From NCBI GenBank assembly GCA_016842065.1, contig JAEPDS010000005.1, forward strand, positions 88,081-152,080: a DNA stretch of 64,000 bases. Direction: 5' to 3'. The notes under the pieces were generated by a model. The model ran no database searches. It was not told the origin of the DNA and worked only from the letters and a program-made list of their open reading frames with translations. This document shows, piece by piece, positions 45,824 to 54,916 of this stretch. The position numbers were made by a program, and so were the translations under genes. The stretch comes from Candidatus Thiodiazotropha sp. 'RUGA'. Its GTDB lineage: Bacteria > Pseudomonadota > Gammaproteobacteria > Chromatiales > Chromatiaceae. Each line of letters opens with the position of its first letter. Position 1 is the first letter of the stretch.

Positions 45824-47173
45824 CTAGCTTTCCGCAAAGCGAATCTCCACTGCAGCCCCGCCCAGCTCACTGGATTCACCAAGCTTGATCTCCCCTCCGT
45901 ATGCCTGAGCGATATCCAGCGCCACCGCCAAACCAATGCCCTGTCCGGGTTGTCTGGTGTCGGCACGATTACCCCGTTGAAAGACACTCTGCTGAAGGTG
46001 CTGGGGAATCCCCTCCCCATCATCCTCAATCCGAATCGACAGAATGGGATCAGAGCTGACGGTCACCCGGATCCGGCTGCGGCCATATTTACAGGCATTC
46101 TCCATCAGGTTGCCAAGCAGCTCCATCAGATCCCCCTCTTCACCGAAAAAGCGGCTCTCCGGGGCAACCGACGTCTGCCACTCGATCCCCTTATCCAGAT
46201 AGACCTTGTCGAGCGATTTGACCAGTCTTTCCAGCAGCGGTCCGATCTCCAGGCTCTGGGTCAACAGATGTCGCCCTGATGCGGCGGCACGCTGCAGTTG
46301 ATGACTGACAATCTGATTCATCCGCTCGACCTGCTCCCGCACGGTCTGTTCGGTGTGACTGCCGGGCTGGTCGGCAACGCCCTGCAGGATCGCCAGGGGC
46401 GTCTTCAGGCTATGGGCCAGATCCCCGAGACTGTCCCGATAGCGTTGCTGTCTTGCCTGGGCATGTTGAATCAGGGAGTTGATGTTTGAGGTGAGTCGAT
46501 TCAACTCTTTCGGGTAGCGCCCCTGGAGTCTTTCCGAACGACCCGACTCGATCTCCGTGAGCGCCTCTTCCACCTCGCGCAGCGGCCGCAGGCCCCAACT
46601 CAGGACCCACCCCTGCACCAGCAGCAGCAGCAGGGCTGCGCCGCCCAGCCAGAGAAACAGGGTATCGCGATAGGTGGCAATCTGCTCCTGGATCGGTTGC
46701 AGGTCCTCGGCCACCGACAGCACATACTTCAACTCCCGCCCATTGAAGTCTTCCCACACCACCGCGAAGTTGAAGCCCATGACATCCCCGACCGCCAATT
46801 GGTATCGCCCGCTCTCAGACTCACCGGGGGGCAGGTCCCGGGAAAAACTCATCGCCTGGCCAAGGGAGGAGCCGGAGTGCCAGTTGTAACCTTCCGGATA
46901 TTGGATTACCTGGGCATAGAGACCGGACTCGGGACGATTGAATCGGGGGTCGGTCAAGACCCCGGGCATGGTCAGTTGACCCTCACTGCCCTCTTCCGCC
47001 GCCGCAAGCAGCGCATAGACATTGCTTAGCAGTCTCGCCTCGAGCGCCTCTTGCGTGGCTGAACGAAATGCCTTATCCAGAGACAGACCGGTGAGCCCCA
47101 GGAAAGCGCCCAGCACCAGGCTTGCCGCCAACAGCAGTCGTTGTCGAATCGAGAGATTAGATATTCCGCTCAA
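45824..47173 (-). CDS. PhoQ-like sensor histidine kinase
   Basis: I choose a TTG start at 47173, inside the 3' end of the response-regulator gene (17-bp overlap). It gives 449 residues beginning SGISNLSIRQRLLLAASLVLGAF, directly followed by the first membrane helix; an ATG upstream would lie within the regulator. A second helix is at about residues 164-187. A HAMP-like linker leads to the H-box HSLKTPLAIL (about His254), N-box NLMENACKYG and G-boxes EDDGEGIP and GQGIGLAVA. The periplasmic sensor resembles the PhoQ group. Confidence 0.88.
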   Translation of the reverse strand: MSGISNLSIRQRLLLAASLVLGAFLGLTGLSLDKAFRSATQEALEARLLSNVYALLAAAEEGSEGQLTMPGVLTDPRFNRPESGLYAQVIQYPEGYNWHSGSSLGQAMSFSRDLPPGESESGRYQLAVGDVMGFNFAVVWEDFNGRELKYVLSVAEDLQPIQEQIATYRDTLFLWLGGAALLLLLVQGWVLSWGLRPLREVEEALTEIESGRSERLQGRYPKELNRLTSNINSLIQHAQARQQRYRDSLGDLAHSLKTPLAILQGVADQPGSHTEQTVREQVERMNQIVSHQLQRAAASGRHLLTQSLEIGPLLERLVKSLDKVYLDKGIEWQTSVAPESRFFGEEGDLMELLGNLMENACKYGRSRIRVTVSSDPILSIRIEDDGEGIPQHLQQSVFQRGNRADTRQPGQGIGLAVALDIAQAYGGEIKLGESSELGGAAVEIRFAES

Positions 47174-47837
47174 GGGCAAACCGGTAACCTCTTCCGCGCA
47201 GTGTCTCAATCGGTTTGTAGCGGTCATCCGGGTCGAGTTTCTTGCGCAGACGCCTGACAAAAACCTCGATGGTATTACTGTCCCGGTCCCAGTCCTGTTC
47301 ATAGATGTGCTCGGTGAGATCGGTCTTCGAAACCACCTCCCCCGCATGCAGCATCATGTACTCAAGCACCTTGTATTCGTAGGCGGTCAGCTCCACCGGC
47401 TGATCATTGATCGAGACGGCCTGGGTGCGGGTATCCAGGGAGACCGGACCGCCCGACAACACCGGCTGAGACCAGCCCCCGGAACGTCTCAACAGGGCAT
47501 TCAGTCTGGCCAGCAACTCCTCCACATGGAAGGGTTTCACCAGATAGTCGTCCGCCCCGGCTTCCAGGCCTTCCACCTTATCCTGCCAGTTGCCCCGGGC
47601 CGTCAGGATCAGGATCGGAAAGTGCTTATCGAGTTTTCGTAATTCACGGATCAATTCGATACCGGACATCTTCGGCAGACCGATATCGACGATGCCCACA
47701 TCGATGGCATACTCCCGCCCAAGGAAGAGGCCTTCTGCACCATCTTCCGCACTGTCTACGGTGTAGCCGGTTTCAGCCAGTCGGGCGGCAAGCGGTTCAC
47801 GGATTTCCGCTTCATCTTCAACCAACAGAACGCGCAT
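47157..47837 (-). CDS. PhoP-like OmpR-family response regulator
   Basis: The 226-residue regulator has a receiver domain (about 1-115) with acidic pocket EDE, phospho-acceptor Asp51 in GIVDIGLPKMSG and the KPF motif. A winged helix (about 128-222) has ELTAYEYKVLEYMMLHAGEVVSKTDL and SNTIEVFVRRLRKKL. It is encoded after a PepSY protein and before the kinase on the same strand, forming a three-gene signalling unit. Confidence 0.94.
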   Translation of the reverse strand: MRVLLVEDEAEIREPLAARLAETGYTVDSAEDGAEGLFLGREYAIDVGIVDIGLPKMSGIELIRELRKLDKHFPILILTARGNWQDKVEGLEAGADDYLVKPFHVEELLARLNALLRRSGGWSQPVLSGGPVSLDTRTQAVSINDQPVELTAYEYKVLEYMMLHAGEVVSKTDLTEHIYEQDWDRDSNTIEVFVRRLRKKLDPDDRYKPIETLRGRGYRFALERNI

Positions 47838-47903
47838 CTATATGCCTCCGAGTGTCAGTTCAGCGGAATGAAACCGGATGGGTTTGGCAAAGCCATCGCT
47901 CGA

Positions 47904-48170
47904 TCAGCGTCTGCCACCAATGCCTCCACCCCGGTTGTTCGCATTGATTCGTAACCGACGCACCTTACCGTCCTGCGTCAGAATGCGGATATTGTGCACT
48001 CTCTGACCATCCTGGTTTCGGGTTTCCGCAGAAATCACCTGACCACCGGTACGCTTTTTAGCCTGCTCTACAGCCTTGTTGAGGCTTACCTCGGCGAATG
48101 CCGGGTTGAGCGTCATCAGCAGCAAGCCGAGCAGCAGGGTACGCCAAAGATGTGATCTGCTTTTCCTCAT
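47904..48170 (-). CDS. Small secreted PepSY-like protein
   Basis: Starting at ATG 48170, the 88-residue product has a signal peptide (RTLLLGLLLMTLNPAFAEVS) and a single PepSY-type unit: SLNKAVEQAKKRTGGQVISAETRNQDG, then HNIRILTQDGKVRRLRI. An upstream in-frame start would place a long hydrophilic stretch before the signal and is unlikely. PepSY genes often precede PhoPQ-like pairs and may be targets or sensors of them; here the spacing is 66 bp. Confidence 0.75.
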   Translation of the reverse strand: MRKSRSHLWRTLLLGLLLMTLNPAFAEVSLNKAVEQAKKRTGGQVISAETRNQDGQRVHNIRILTQDGKVRRLRINANNRGGGIGGRR

Positions 48171-48328
48171 AGGATGAAAACCCGATGGTAGATTTGTAAC
48201 CGGTTCAGTTCCCTCCTGCGGTGAGCCGGGGCTCTGCCGGTTCACCGCAGATGGTCTATCTGTTATACCTCTTTCGTCATTTTAAAGCGATTTTCCAGTC
48301 AGACAATCACAGCACCATCGAATTCAGA

Positions 48329-48862
48329 TCAGTGGTCGTGAATCGGCCTGACACTGACCCGCACAGGAATCCGCTCTCCCGGGTGCTCTTTGGTAAAAGT
48401 TGTGAAGACCCGGCCCCGATAGCGATAGGTCACATCATAGCCGGTCAGCTGCTCCTCATAGTGGGTCTGATGAGTGGTTTCACAGCGACGTTCATAGGAG
48501 GTTGAATAGTGGCCTCCACGCTTCTGGTGACTCAGATCGTGACCGATGGCGCCGCCCAGCAGGGTTCCGGCCAGGGTTGCCGCATCCTTGCCCCTACCAC
48601 GTCCGCGGCTGACGGAATTGGCGACCACACCACCGATGATGCCGCCCAGAACCGTGCCGGTGTAACCATGCCCTCTGGGCTGGTAGTGGGTGACTTCCTC
48701 ATCCCAACAATGACGCTCCGGCTCGGTGATCTCCACCGTGCGGTAGACAGGCTCCACATCAATGACCTTGGCGCTATCCTGGTAACGATCCCTTGGCCCG
48801 GCGTTGGCGCTCATCGACAGGGCCAGTGTGAGGATTCCGATAATCAGTGGTGTCTTTTTCAT
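48329..48862 (-). CDS. Glycine-zipper 2TM-domain envelope protein
   Basis: The 177-residue protein has a signal peptide (residues 1-21, LALSMSANAGP) and a glycine-zipper (GYTGTVLGGIIGGVVANSV ... LAGTLLGGAIGHDL, about 67-110), as in the 17-kDa-antigen/SlyB-like group. It has two cysteines (Cys52 and one near residue 127) and a basic, tyrosine-rich tail. It is probably envelope-associated; no lipobox is seen. The role is unknown; it adjoins the PepSY/two-component unit. Confidence 0.8.
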   Translation of the reverse strand: MKKTPLIIGILTLALSMSANAGPRDRYQDSAKVIDVEPVYRTVEITEPERHCWDEEVTHYQPRGHGYTGTVLGGIIGGVVANSVSRGRGRGKDAATLAGTLLGGAIGHDLSHQKRGGHYSTSYERRCETTHQTHYEEQLTGYDVTYRYRGRVFTTFTKEHPGERIPVRVSVRPIHDH

Positions 48863-48957
48863 GATGCTCTCCGGGCAGATTCAGATCATTCAGGTGAGTG
48901 GTTCACCGGATGTTATCTACAGCTTAAGAGAGTCAAACTGAACGCAAACTGAATTCC

Positions 48958-49572
48958 TTAAAGATCGGTGTCAGCCTGTTTACGCCAGACCAGGATACGG
49001 TTGTTCACCGGCATCTCGATATCCTCTTCAAAGGTCAGGCCCTGATCCGCAGCCAAAGCATTCAGATTGTCGAAATCCCTGATGCCACTCAACGGATCCC
49101 GGGATTTCAGCCATTCATCGAAGCGACTGTTGCTTTCGCTGGTGAAAGCCCCCTGGTAGTTGAATGGCCCATACAGCACAAACCGCCCTTCTGCCTGCAG
49201 CACACGGCCAACCCCTTGAAACAGGGCGATCACAGCCGGCCAGGACATGATATGGGTAGTATTGGCACTGAATACAGCGTCGTAGCGGCTCTTCGGCCAG
49301 TCAGAAGTAACGTCGAGCGTTAAAGGGGATAACAGATTGTCCAGTGCGGCTTCAGACAACCAGGCCCGGATACCCTCGTGATTCTCCTCCCGGTCACTGG
49401 TCTGCCAGATCAGATCCGGCATTGCATGTGCGAAAAACACACCATGCTGACCTGTACCACTGCCGATCTCCAGGACCGAGCGTGTCTCACTGAACAAGCG
49501 CAGCAGCTGATCCAGTATCGGCACCTTGTTCTCATCGCAGGCTTCGGCGTAGGGTTTGTTTGCCTGATTCAA
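48958..49572 (-). CDS. DUF938 family SAM-dependent methyltransferase-like protein
   Basis: The 204-residue protein has PYAEACDENKVPILDQLLRLF, then SAM motif I VLEIGSGTGQHGVFFA (about 35-50), and DAVFSANTTHIMSW with FVLYGPFNYQGAFTSESNSRFDEWLKSRDP, the DUF938 hallmark. The substrate is unknown. It stands alone; the 187-bp spacer downstream of its start shows nothing clear. Confidence 0.85.
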   Translation of the reverse strand: MNQANKPYAEACDENKVPILDQLLRLFSETRSVLEIGSGTGQHGVFFAHAMPDLIWQTSDREENHEGIRAWLSEAALDNLLSPLTLDVTSDWPKSRYDAVFSANTTHIMSWPAVIALFQGVGRVLQAEGRFVLYGPFNYQGAFTSESNSRFDEWLKSRDPLSGIRDFDNLNALAADQGLTFEEDIEMPVNNRILVWRKQADTDL

Positions 49573-49759
49573 ATCGAACTCCAGTAACTGTGTCCCATAT
49601 CAGTTGCCGATTATAGCCGTTAGTCCGTTGCAAGGCCCGCAGAGATCCCGCTTCGAATAAGGTCATTTGCAATGAGTAGGACACCCATTGAAGAAAAATA
49701 TTATCTCTGCGATCAATTCAACGGCTATCTAACCCATCACAGACAACCGTCCCCAACAA

Positions 49760-50629
49760 TCACGCGATCACAGCACGTCTGCGGTTGAGCCAGAGGATAT
49801 AGGCGAAGGTCGGTATCAGCATCAGTATGCCGTACATCACCGGCGCAATGGTCATATTGGGATTATTGAGAATCGTGCCGGTGATGAGAATCGCCGTACC
49901 ACCGTTCTGAATGCCAGTCTCTATGGCAATGGTGCGGGCCGTGCGGACTGGCATGCGGGCGAGTTTCGCAACGGCGTAACCCAACCCCAGGGCGATACTC
50001 GACAACAGCAATGCGGGCACCCCGGTCTGATCAAGAAACAACACCATTGAGTCCCGGTTCTGCCAGATAATTCCGCCGATCACCAACAGCAACATGATCA
50101 GGGGTACCCGGGTAATCAGCCTTTCATGTCTTATACAGAACTCCGCCCGATAGTGACGCAACAGCATACCGAGCAGTACGGGAATCAGAGTGATCACCAC
50201 CAGTTTGGCGAAGGTGGGTAGGAAAGGCAGGACAATCTCGCTCTGATCACCCAGCTGCCATTCAAGTACCAGCCCACCGAGCAGCGGTATGGTTACCGGC
50301 GTCACCAGACTGACGATCGCAGTCAGGGTGATAGAGAGGGCCACGTCACCCTGCGCCAGGTAAGAGAACATATTCGATGTGGTGCCACCGGGACTGAAAG
50401 CGAGAATCATGAAACCGATGAAGAGCTCAGGTGGCAGTTGCAGCAGAGAGAGCAGGATAAGTGCAACCACCGGCAGCATCACCATCTGACTGATAACACC
50501 GACCATTACAGCCGCCGGGGTTTCCAACACCCGCTTGAAATCAGCGGTCACCAGACTGCTGCCCATGCTGAACATGATACAGAACAGGGTTACCGGCAGT
50601 GCCAGCTGCAGTACGATATCCTGATTCAT
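49760..50629 (-). CDS. Bile acid:sodium symporter family (SBF) transporter
   Basis: The 289-residue inner-membrane protein has about nine or ten helices with the SBF pattern FMILAFSPGGTTSNMFSYLAQGDVALSITLTAI and IAIETGIQNGGTAILI; the E-x-G-x-QN and SPGGxxSN motifs form the Na+ sites in ASBT homologues. Bacterial members move organic anions; bile acids are unlikely natural substrates. Its start overlaps the UbiA stop by four bases, so it belongs to a coupled three-gene operon. Confidence 0.92.
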   Translation of the reverse strand: MNQDIVLQLALPVTLFCIMFSMGSSLVTADFKRVLETPAAVMVGVISQMVMLPVVALILLSLLQLPPELFIGFMILAFSPGGTTSNMFSYLAQGDVALSITLTAIVSLVTPVTIPLLGGLVLEWQLGDQSEIVLPFLPTFAKLVVITLIPVLLGMLLRHYRAEFCIRHERLITRVPLIMLLLVIGGIIWQNRDSMVLFLDQTGVPALLLSSIALGLGYAVAKLARMPVRTARTIAIETGIQNGGTAILITGTILNNPNMTIAPVMYGILMLIPTFAYILWLNRRRAVIA

Positions 50630-51474
50630 GGCAGTTGCATCCAGAGCGTCGCCAGATAGGTGGCACCGAAAAGCAGATAGAAACGACCGGTCAGCGGCGT
50701 CAGCCTGCGGCGCTGAGAGGCATTCGCAGTCAGCAAATTGAGCGGACCGACCAAAGCGATGGAGGTCACCAGCAACATGACGATGCCGGGCAGCATCTGG
50801 GTCCAGAAGAGCAAGGCGCTGACAAGATAGACCAGGCTCGCCAGCAGGTAGTAGAGCTTGACCCCTGAACGGTAGCCGATACGCACGATCAAAGTGCGGA
50901 TCCCGGCCTCACGATCCGCTTCGTAATCCCGCAGTTCGTTGCTCAGCAGCAGAAGTGAGGACAACAGACTGAACGGCAGTGACAGCCACAACACCTCAAG
51001 GGTGTAGATACCGGTGAGCACATAGTAGGACCCACCGATCAACAACACCCCCATCAACAGGAACACCAGCAGAATTCCCAGCCCCCGCTGTTTGTAGTTG
51101 ACCTTGCCACCGGTATAGCCCCAGGCACCGGCCACACCGATCAGCCCGAGCAGCAACAGAGGCCATCCCCGGATCGTCACCATGTAGAGTCCCAAAGCGA
51201 TGGCCAGCAACATCACTCCCCAGCCTACTCTGGCGTTGCGCCGGATCGCCTGCCTCTGGGCTGGCGCCAGTCCAGGCGATTGCAGATCCGGCGTGTCATT
51301 GATCAGATTCACCGCCACCTGCAGTAGCACGCCGGTCAGCAGCACCAGCCAGGCCAACCAACCATCCACCGCCTGGTCGATCAGCGCCAGACTGACCCCC
51401 AGGCCACAGGTGGCGATCGCCACGACCAGGGAAAAAGGTCGCATGGCACCGATAAAACTGTATTTACCGCTCAT
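50626..51474 (-). CDS. UbiA-family prenyltransferase (MenA-like)
   Basis: From ATG 51474 the 282-residue protein has about eight or nine helices and the two Asp motifs of UbiA enzymes: NLINDTPD after helix 2, and NELRDYEADREAGIRTLIVRIG after helix 6. The second is most like 1,4-dihydroxy-2-naphthoate prenyltransferases. It would attach a polyprenyl chain to an aromatic acceptor at the inner membrane. No other quinone genes are nearby, so the acceptor is unknown. ATG overlaps the preceding porin stop by four bases. Confidence 0.85.
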   Translation of the reverse strand: MSGKYSFIGAMRPFSLVVAIATCGLGVSLALIDQAVDGWLAWLVLLTGVLLQVAVNLINDTPDLQSPGLAPAQRQAIRRNARVGWGVMLLAIALGLYMVTIRGWPLLLLGLIGVAGAWGYTGGKVNYKQRGLGILLVFLLMGVLLIGGSYYVLTGIYTLEVLWLSLPFSLLSSLLLLSNELRDYEADREAGIRTLIVRIGYRSGVKLYYLLASLVYLVSALLFWTQMLPGIVMLLVTSIALVGPLNLLTANASQRRRLTPLTGRFYLLFGATYLATLWMQLP

Positions 51475-52733
51475 AGGCTGAATGACCAGGTGACATCCAG
51501 AGAGGCCACCCACTGCTGTTTCTCCTCACCAAAAAATGTACTTGGTACCCGGCCACCGAACGGCCTTCCGGAACCGGAATAGTGATCATAGCGCAGTTCA
51601 GGGCGAATCCTGAGACCCTCCCTCAGCCACCAGGAGAGATTGGCGGTAATCCCCCGGTAGATCCCGGCTGGCAGCAGTGCATGAGCGCCATCCGCATCCT
51701 TGAACCACTCGACTCTCAATCCGATCTGTTGGTCTTTACGCCATTGCAGGTACCAGTTCAGGTTGGCGCCGTACCAGCGACTGTCCTCGGTGATCAGAAA
51801 GCCGGGAGGGTTATTGCTGTCCGCTTGCAGATCGCCGCCCTCCTGATATCCGTAGACAGCGTTCAGCGCGACCCGGTGGAGAGAGTTGAACCGGTGACTC
51901 AACAGCACCGAGTGCATGCGACGCAAGAGCTTTTCACCACGACTGCTGACAGCGTTGAACGGCCGTGTCTGCTCAGTCAGGCCATCTTCCGACTGTTCAT
52001 AACCAATGATGTTCTCAATATCGAGCCATGTCCTGAAATCGGTGCTGCGCCAACGAATGTCGAACAGCAATGTCTTGTCATCGTTGTTGTCCTGCAGATT
52101 GTTCCAACCCTGCACCAACCCCAGACCAACAGACCAGAGACCACGCTCTTCAGCCATCGGCAGCTTCAACGCCCCCATCACCCCCACATGTTTGACCGGT
52201 TGATAGACAAAGGCATAAGCGTGGGTGTAGAAGCCGGTTGGCGGATCCAGCGGCGCACCGATCTCATACCCCAGAGAGGTGAACCAACTCCCGGCAATCC
52301 AGGAAAAACCCTCTGCCAGCGGCAGATAACCGCTGAGGAACCACTGGGGCATGAGAAACAGCCGTTGCTTGCCATCGTTGATGTGGAGTTCGTCATCCAG
52401 TCCGTAGGTAATGGCCGCATCCCCACCGTAGCGCAAGTCGACTTCGAAACCCCAGTCCGCCTCCACCGGTGCGGGGCCGGGAAAGGGGCCAATGCGGGGT
52501 TTGATATTGGCCTTCGGTGACTTTTCGATAATCAACTCCGCCCGATTCAGGTTGACCCCCTCATCGAAGTTCAGAAACCCTGATGGAAACACGTTCTCCG
52601 ACGGTGAATCGTTGGCGATGGCGCCAAACTGGATGCGACTCTGCAGCGTGGGCCAAGCGGACGCCTGGCACGTGGAGAGTGCGGATCCCAGTAACAGAAA
52701 AGAGATAATCGATTTTGTTGCAGCCTGATTCAT
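51471..52733 (-). CDS. Outer-membrane beta-barrel (porin-like) protein
   Basis: The 420-residue protein has a signal peptide (about 1-25, LGSALSTCQASA) and a barrel-like body of alternating aromatic/polar strands, ending TWSFSL. It resembles porin-2/OmpL-like families in the NRAELIIEKSPKANIKP and GYEIGAPLDPPTGFYTHAYAFVYQPVKHVGV regions. It is the first gene of a tightly coupled operon with UbiA and SBF genes and would let a hydrophobic or anionic solute cross the outer membrane (inference). Confidence 0.75.
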   Translation of the reverse strand: MNQAATKSIISFLLLGSALSTCQASAWPTLQSRIQFGAIANDSPSENVFPSGFLNFDEGVNLNRAELIIEKSPKANIKPRIGPFPGPAPVEADWGFEVDLRYGGDAAITYGLDDELHINDGKQRLFLMPQWFLSGYLPLAEGFSWIAGSWFTSLGYEIGAPLDPPTGFYTHAYAFVYQPVKHVGVMGALKLPMAEERGLWSVGLGLVQGWNNLQDNNDDKTLLFDIRWRSTDFRTWLDIENIIGYEQSEDGLTEQTRPFNAVSSRGEKLLRRMHSVLLSHRFNSLHRVALNAVYGYQEGGDLQADSNNPPGFLITEDSRWYGANLNWYLQWRKDQQIGLRVEWFKDADGAHALLPAGIYRGITANLSWWLREGLRIRPELRYDHYSGSGRPFGGRVPSTFFGEEKQQWVASLDVTWSFSL

Positions 52734-52983
52734 ATAGGGCCGCTACTCTATTTCATTACAGGCCGATCCGGCTTGATCTGCGACAAATCGCAGCATCGCT
52801 GAGCCGATCGATGGGTTAGTGCATCGGTAAAACGGGAATCGTGTCTATGGCATGCTGAGCGATTATGGTAAACCGCACTCTGACCTCAGAAAAACGGGTA
52901 GAATCTCAAATTAATTGAAGTTATTGCGTACAGTAGTTGTCATGTATTGAATTGACGATGTTGAAATTGATCAGCCCATTAGG

Positions 52984-53940
52984 ATGTCAGGCTCGAAAGA
53001 CTCTATGAGTGCAGAGATTCAAAACAATCCAAAACCCTTACTGTCCGCACATGGGCTGGTAAAGCACTTCGGCTCCTCACGGGTTGTGGATGGGGTCGAT
53101 CTGCAGTGCCGATCCGGCGAAATCCTCGGCATGCTGGGGGCCAACGGCGCCGGTAAAACCACCACCTTGCGTCTCTGCTACGGCTTTTTGCAGCCCGATG
53201 AAGGCAGTGTCTTTATTGACGGGATCGAACGGGAGAAAGACCCGGACGGGGTCAATCGTCTGATTGGTGTCTGCACACAGGATGATACCTTTGATACCGA
53301 TTTTACCGTGCAGGACAACCTGCTCTGGTTCGGACACTATTTCCGCCCGAGACCGACCGACCTTGAGACCCGGGTCAGGGAGTTGTTGGATCGTTTTGAT
53401 CTCAGCCGCTACGCGAAGGCGAAACCGGACACCCTGTCGGGCGGTTATCGACGTCGGTTGATGATTGCCAGAGCCCTGGTACACCAACCTAAGGTGCTTT
53501 TCCTGGACGAACCGACAACCGGACTCGATCCACAGGCGCGGATGGCGGTCTGGGAGCTGGTCGACGGTTTACGTAACGAAGGGCTTGGCATCGTACTGAC
53601 CACCCACTACATGGATGAAGCCGAACGGTTATCAGATAACCTGCTGGTCCTGAAGGAGGGACAGGTGGTCTCGGTGGGCGCACCGAGAACGGTATTGGGT
53701 GACCTGGTGGGTGAGCACGTTGTGGTACTGGACGCCAAGATCCCGCAGGCAATGGCCGTGGAGTCCTGGCTTGAAAAAGAGGGACTTGGCGAACCGACAC
53801 GGATTCTCAATACCTGGCAATTTGCCCTCGACGGTACGGGACTGGCCCGCTTCTCTGCCGCCTTCGGCGAGTTGCGCTTTGAGGTTCGGCCGCCCAATCT
53901 CGATGACCTGTTTCTGCAATTGACGGATGATGATTCATGA
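52984..53940 (+). CDS. ABC transporter ATP-binding protein (NodI-like)
   Basis: The 318-residue ATPase shows Walker A GANGAGKTT (about 55-63), signature LSGGYRRRL, Walker B VLFLDEPTTGLD and the H-loop histidine in TTHYMDEAERLSDN. The C-terminal extension and FLQPDEGSVFIDG resemble NodI-type exporters of the DrrA group. Its stop overlaps the permease start (ATGA). The start may be the second Met (residue 8). Substrate unknown; lipids, drugs or oligosaccharides are usual. Confidence 0.93.
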   Translation: MSGSKDSMSAEIQNNPKPLLSAHGLVKHFGSSRVVDGVDLQCRSGEILGMLGANGAGKTTTLRLCYGFLQPDEGSVFIDGIEREKDPDGVNRLIGVCTQDDTFDTDFTVQDNLLWFGHYFRPRPTDLETRVRELLDRFDLSRYAKAKPDTLSGGYRRRLMIARALVHQPKVLFLDEPTTGLDPQARMAVWELVDGLRNEGLGIVLTTHYMDEAERLSDNLLVLKEGQVVSVGAPRTVLGDLVGEHVVVLDAKIPQAMAVESWLEKEGLGEPTRILNTWQFALDGTGLARFSAAFGELRFEVRPPNLDDLFLQLTDDDS

Positions 53941-54749
53941 GGCTCTATCTGGCCATGACAGCCTGGCAGAGCTGGGCCGTATTGCGGCGTCATCTGACGG
54001 TCTACCTGCGTAACTGGCACACCGCGGCTCTGCCACCGATCTTCGAACCGATCATCCTGTTGCTGGTCTTCGGTGTCGGTCTGGGCAGTAACATTCCCGA
54101 CTTCGACTGGAAGTCGCAGAACGTCTCCTACCTGGCCTATCTGGCGCCTGGGATTGTCGCCTACACCGTCTTCATGACGGCTTTTTTTCAGGCACTGTTT
54201 GCCGCCTACATCCGCATGCACTACCAGAAGACCTGGGACGGTCAGCTGACCACACAGGTGAGATTGGAGCATGTGGTCTGGGGTGAGGCGCTCTGGTCTG
54301 CCAGCCTGGGCCTGGCCTATTCGGTCATCGTAATCTTCGTCCTGGTCGGATTTAACCTGGGGGGGTGGCTCGATCTTCACTGGAGCGGTGTGATTGCGAC
54401 CCTGCCGCTGCTGTTTCTTGCGGGGGTCGCCTTTGCTGCCCTGGGTCTGTTGTTCACCGCGATCGTACCAACCATCGATCATATGAACATCCCGTTCTAT
54501 CTGGTGATCATGCCGCTGGGATTTGCCAGTAACACCTACTTCCCTCTGGAGAGTGATGCCTTGTTGGCCCAGGCCTGGCTGATGATCAATCCGCTGCACC
54601 ATCTTGCGGAGGGGATACGGCTGTTAATGTTGTCGGGTATATGGAGTTACCATCTGGTTATGGCGGTGTTTCTGTTCCTTCTGATGATCCTTATTCTGCT
54701 ACCGGTCGATCTAAGGCTGTTGCGCCGCAGGGTGCTGGGGGAAAGATGA
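53937..54749 (+). CDS. ABC-2 type permease (NodJ-like)
   Basis: The 270-residue inner-membrane protein has six helices and the HLTVYLRNWHTAALPPIFEPIILLLVFGVGLGS segment typical of NodJ/ABC2 permeases, and a later PLGFASNTYFPLES motif. It forms the exporter with the overlapping ATPase gene. An ATG overlapping its stop begins a short reading frame to 54916. Confidence 0.92.
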   Translation: MRLYLAMTAWQSWAVLRRHLTVYLRNWHTAALPPIFEPIILLLVFGVGLGSNIPDFDWKSQNVSYLAYLAPGIVAYTVFMTAFFQALFAAYIRMHYQKTWDGQLTTQVRLEHVVWGEALWSASLGLAYSVIVIFVLVGFNLGGWLDLHWSGVIATLPLLFLAGVAFAALGLLFTAIVPTIDHMNIPFYLVIMPLGFASNTYFPLESDALLAQAWLMINPLHHLAEGIRLLMLSGIWSYHLVMAVFLFLLMILILLPVDLRLLRRRVLGER

Positions 54750-54916
54750 AGCGTCATGACATTCCGTTGAGTGAGTGGTTTACTAGCGGAACATTTCAAT
54801 GCCATAGACCCTCTGGTTACCAATGCCAAAGTCGCTTATTGTGGTTGCAGGCTTATCTCCCTGCACCATCGGAGCGTGGAAAATCACGAATCAGCGACGC
54901 CACGACCGAGGGTTGA
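54746..54916 (+). CDS. Short uncharacterised reading frame after the ABC permease
   Basis: ATG at 54746 overlaps the permease stop by four bases, the arrangement expected of a third operon gene. It gives only 56 residues (MKRHDIPLSEWFTSG...) and runs 64 bp into the convergent hydrolase gene. I recognise no family. It may be a remnant of a lost third gene or chance; coding is doubtful. Confidence 0.2.
   Translation: MKRHDIPLSEWFTSGTFQCHRPSGYQCQSRLLWLQAYLPAPSERGKSRISDATTEG

Noticed and set aside
53607-54602. 331-codon frame antisense to the ABC transporter pair
   Set aside because: Low-complexity Gln/Asp-rich shadow of two well-supported genes.
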